From positions 1-22,281 of the forward strand of contig JAGXHL010000038.1 of NCBI GenBank assembly GCA_024636215.1: 22,281 nucleotides of DNA, written 5' to 3'. The position numbers were made by a program, and so were the translations under genes. Origin of the DNA: Deltaproteobacteria bacterium (GTDB lineage: Bacteria; Desulfobacterota; Desulfuromonadia; Desulfuromonadales; BM103). The notes beneath the pieces are model-generated. The model was not told the DNA's origin and ran no database searches. It saw only the letters and a program-made list of their open reading frames with translations. Shown piece by piece: positions 21,821 to 22,281 of the stretch. Position 1 is the first letter of the stretch; each line of letters opens with the position of its first letter.

Positions 21821-21900
21821 CTTACACCGTTTTCATGTTTGCGCAGTTTGGTCGTTTCTGGTAACTTTATCGCTGTTGATTTTATGGTGTGAGGATTGAT

Positions 21901-22281
21901 ATGTCACTTGAGCGAAGACGCAGTCTTTTTATCGAATTACTGAAGGATTCTGAGGAAAATGTTCGTGCTGCCGCGGCAGCAGCGCTCGAACGTCTGGAAT
22001 CTTTCCAGTATCTGGCGCAGGTTATTGAGGAGCTCAAGTCTGATAATCGCGGTCGGCGGGTCAAGGCGATCTTTGCTATGGAACATGTCAAGTCTGTCGA
22101 CGTCTTCCCGCATCTGATTAAACTGCTGAAGGATCCTGATGCCGATATTCGGGTTGCGGCGATTCAGGTGCTCGGTGTTAAGGCCCATCCGAAATCACTT
22201 AACAGCCTGGTCAAGCATCTCAAGGACGATTCGCCTGCGGTGCGCGTGCACACGGCCGAGGCGCTTGGCCATTTCGATGAC
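21901..22281 (+). CDS. HEAT-repeat protein, N-terminal part (runs off window end)
   Basis: 127 codons are open to the window edge without a stop. The protein begins MSLERRRSLFIELLKDSEEN and consists of about 30-residue helical repeats of the HEAT/PBS-lyase type: VRAAAAAALERL, RRVKAIFAMEHV, IRVAAIQVLGV and VRVHTAEALGHF occur at regular spacing, each after a Leu-Lys-Asp-type turn. Such alpha-solenoids are protein-binding scaffolds without catalysis. No signal peptide is seen. GAGGA eight bases before the ATG supports the start. The downstream domains and partner genes are out of view, so the role is unknown. Confidence 0.88.
   Translation, partial: MSLERRRSLFIELLKDSEENVRAAAAAALERLESFQYLAQVIEELKSDNRGRRVKAIFAMEHVKSVDVFPHLIKLLKDPDADIRVAAIQVLGVKAHPKSLNSLVKHLKDDSPAVRVHTAEALGHFDD

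Noticed and set aside
1..22281. CRISPR arrays, insertion sequences, phage genes or rRNA
   Set aside because: I saw no regularly spaced repeats, transposases, integrases, phage structural genes or rRNA sequences anywhere in the window.

Overview
The window looks like chromosome of a Gram-negative bacterium. Lipobox and signal-peptide exports, a TolC-type outer membrane channel, a lytic transglycosylase and many two-component/LuxR remnants all fit that. The style of the regulators and of the HEAT-repeat protein suggests a Desulfuromonas/Geobacter-like (Desulfobacterota) lineage, but no rRNA or other marker gene is present, so this placement is an inference.

Layout. (1) 1-2383, detoxification: the start of an aldo/keto reductase on the minus strand faces a plus-strand pair, a CurA-like double-bond reductase and a DJ-1/PfpI protein. 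A secreted lytic transglycosylase with LysM follows (2426-3535). (2) 3591-7829, a tightly packed plus-strand operon with ATGA overlaps: a 17-codon leader, a stand-alone RibD-type reductase domain, an MDR dehydrogenase, a PTPS/QueD-like enzyme with an altered active site, a GT4 glycosyltransferase and a SAM methyltransferase. Convergent to it and overlapping its 3' end by 99 bp is a minus-strand pair (7731-9916): a YbhN-type multi-pass membrane protein and a CDP-alcohol phosphotransferase. Together they look like an uncharacterised pathway that makes a glycosylated, methylated pteridine or pyrimidine-derived compound, perhaps membrane-linked. This is the most interesting part of the window. (3) 9950-10337: a gene-free stretch bounded by two terminator-like hairpins on opposite strands, then tRNA-Arg(TCG). 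(4) 10399-11670: a type II NADH dehydrogenase (minus strand). (5) 11671-14880: a patchwork. It holds an AT-rich Nudix-like gene with a degraded Nudix box, a hybrid histidine kinase fragment cut at both ends, a DUF3597 gene, a GlsB/YeaQ membrane protein with an apparent one-base frameshift, and 5'-truncated Rnk-like and LuxR-like fragments meeting head to head. (6) 15057-16130: an orphan membrane histidine kinase. (7) 16342-21652: a self-contained efflux operon, TetR repressor - HlyD adaptor - FtsX/MacB-type permease - ABC ATPase - NodT-type outer membrane lipoprotein. It has a perfect 15-bp-arm palindrome over its promoter, coupled start/stop codons and a strong terminator. (8) From 21901: the start of a HEAT-repeat protein that runs off the window.

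How they work together: the tripartite efflux operon is a complete repressor-controlled export unit. The detoxification genes are functionally related (carbonyl and enone reduction, reactive aldehyde repair). The pteridine-like cluster supplies oxidoreductases, a pterin-fold lyase, a sugar transferase, a methyltransferase and a membrane anchoring/transport pair, but no GTP cyclohydrolase. It would therefore have to draw its precursor from riboflavin, folate or queuosine metabolism elsewhere in the genome.
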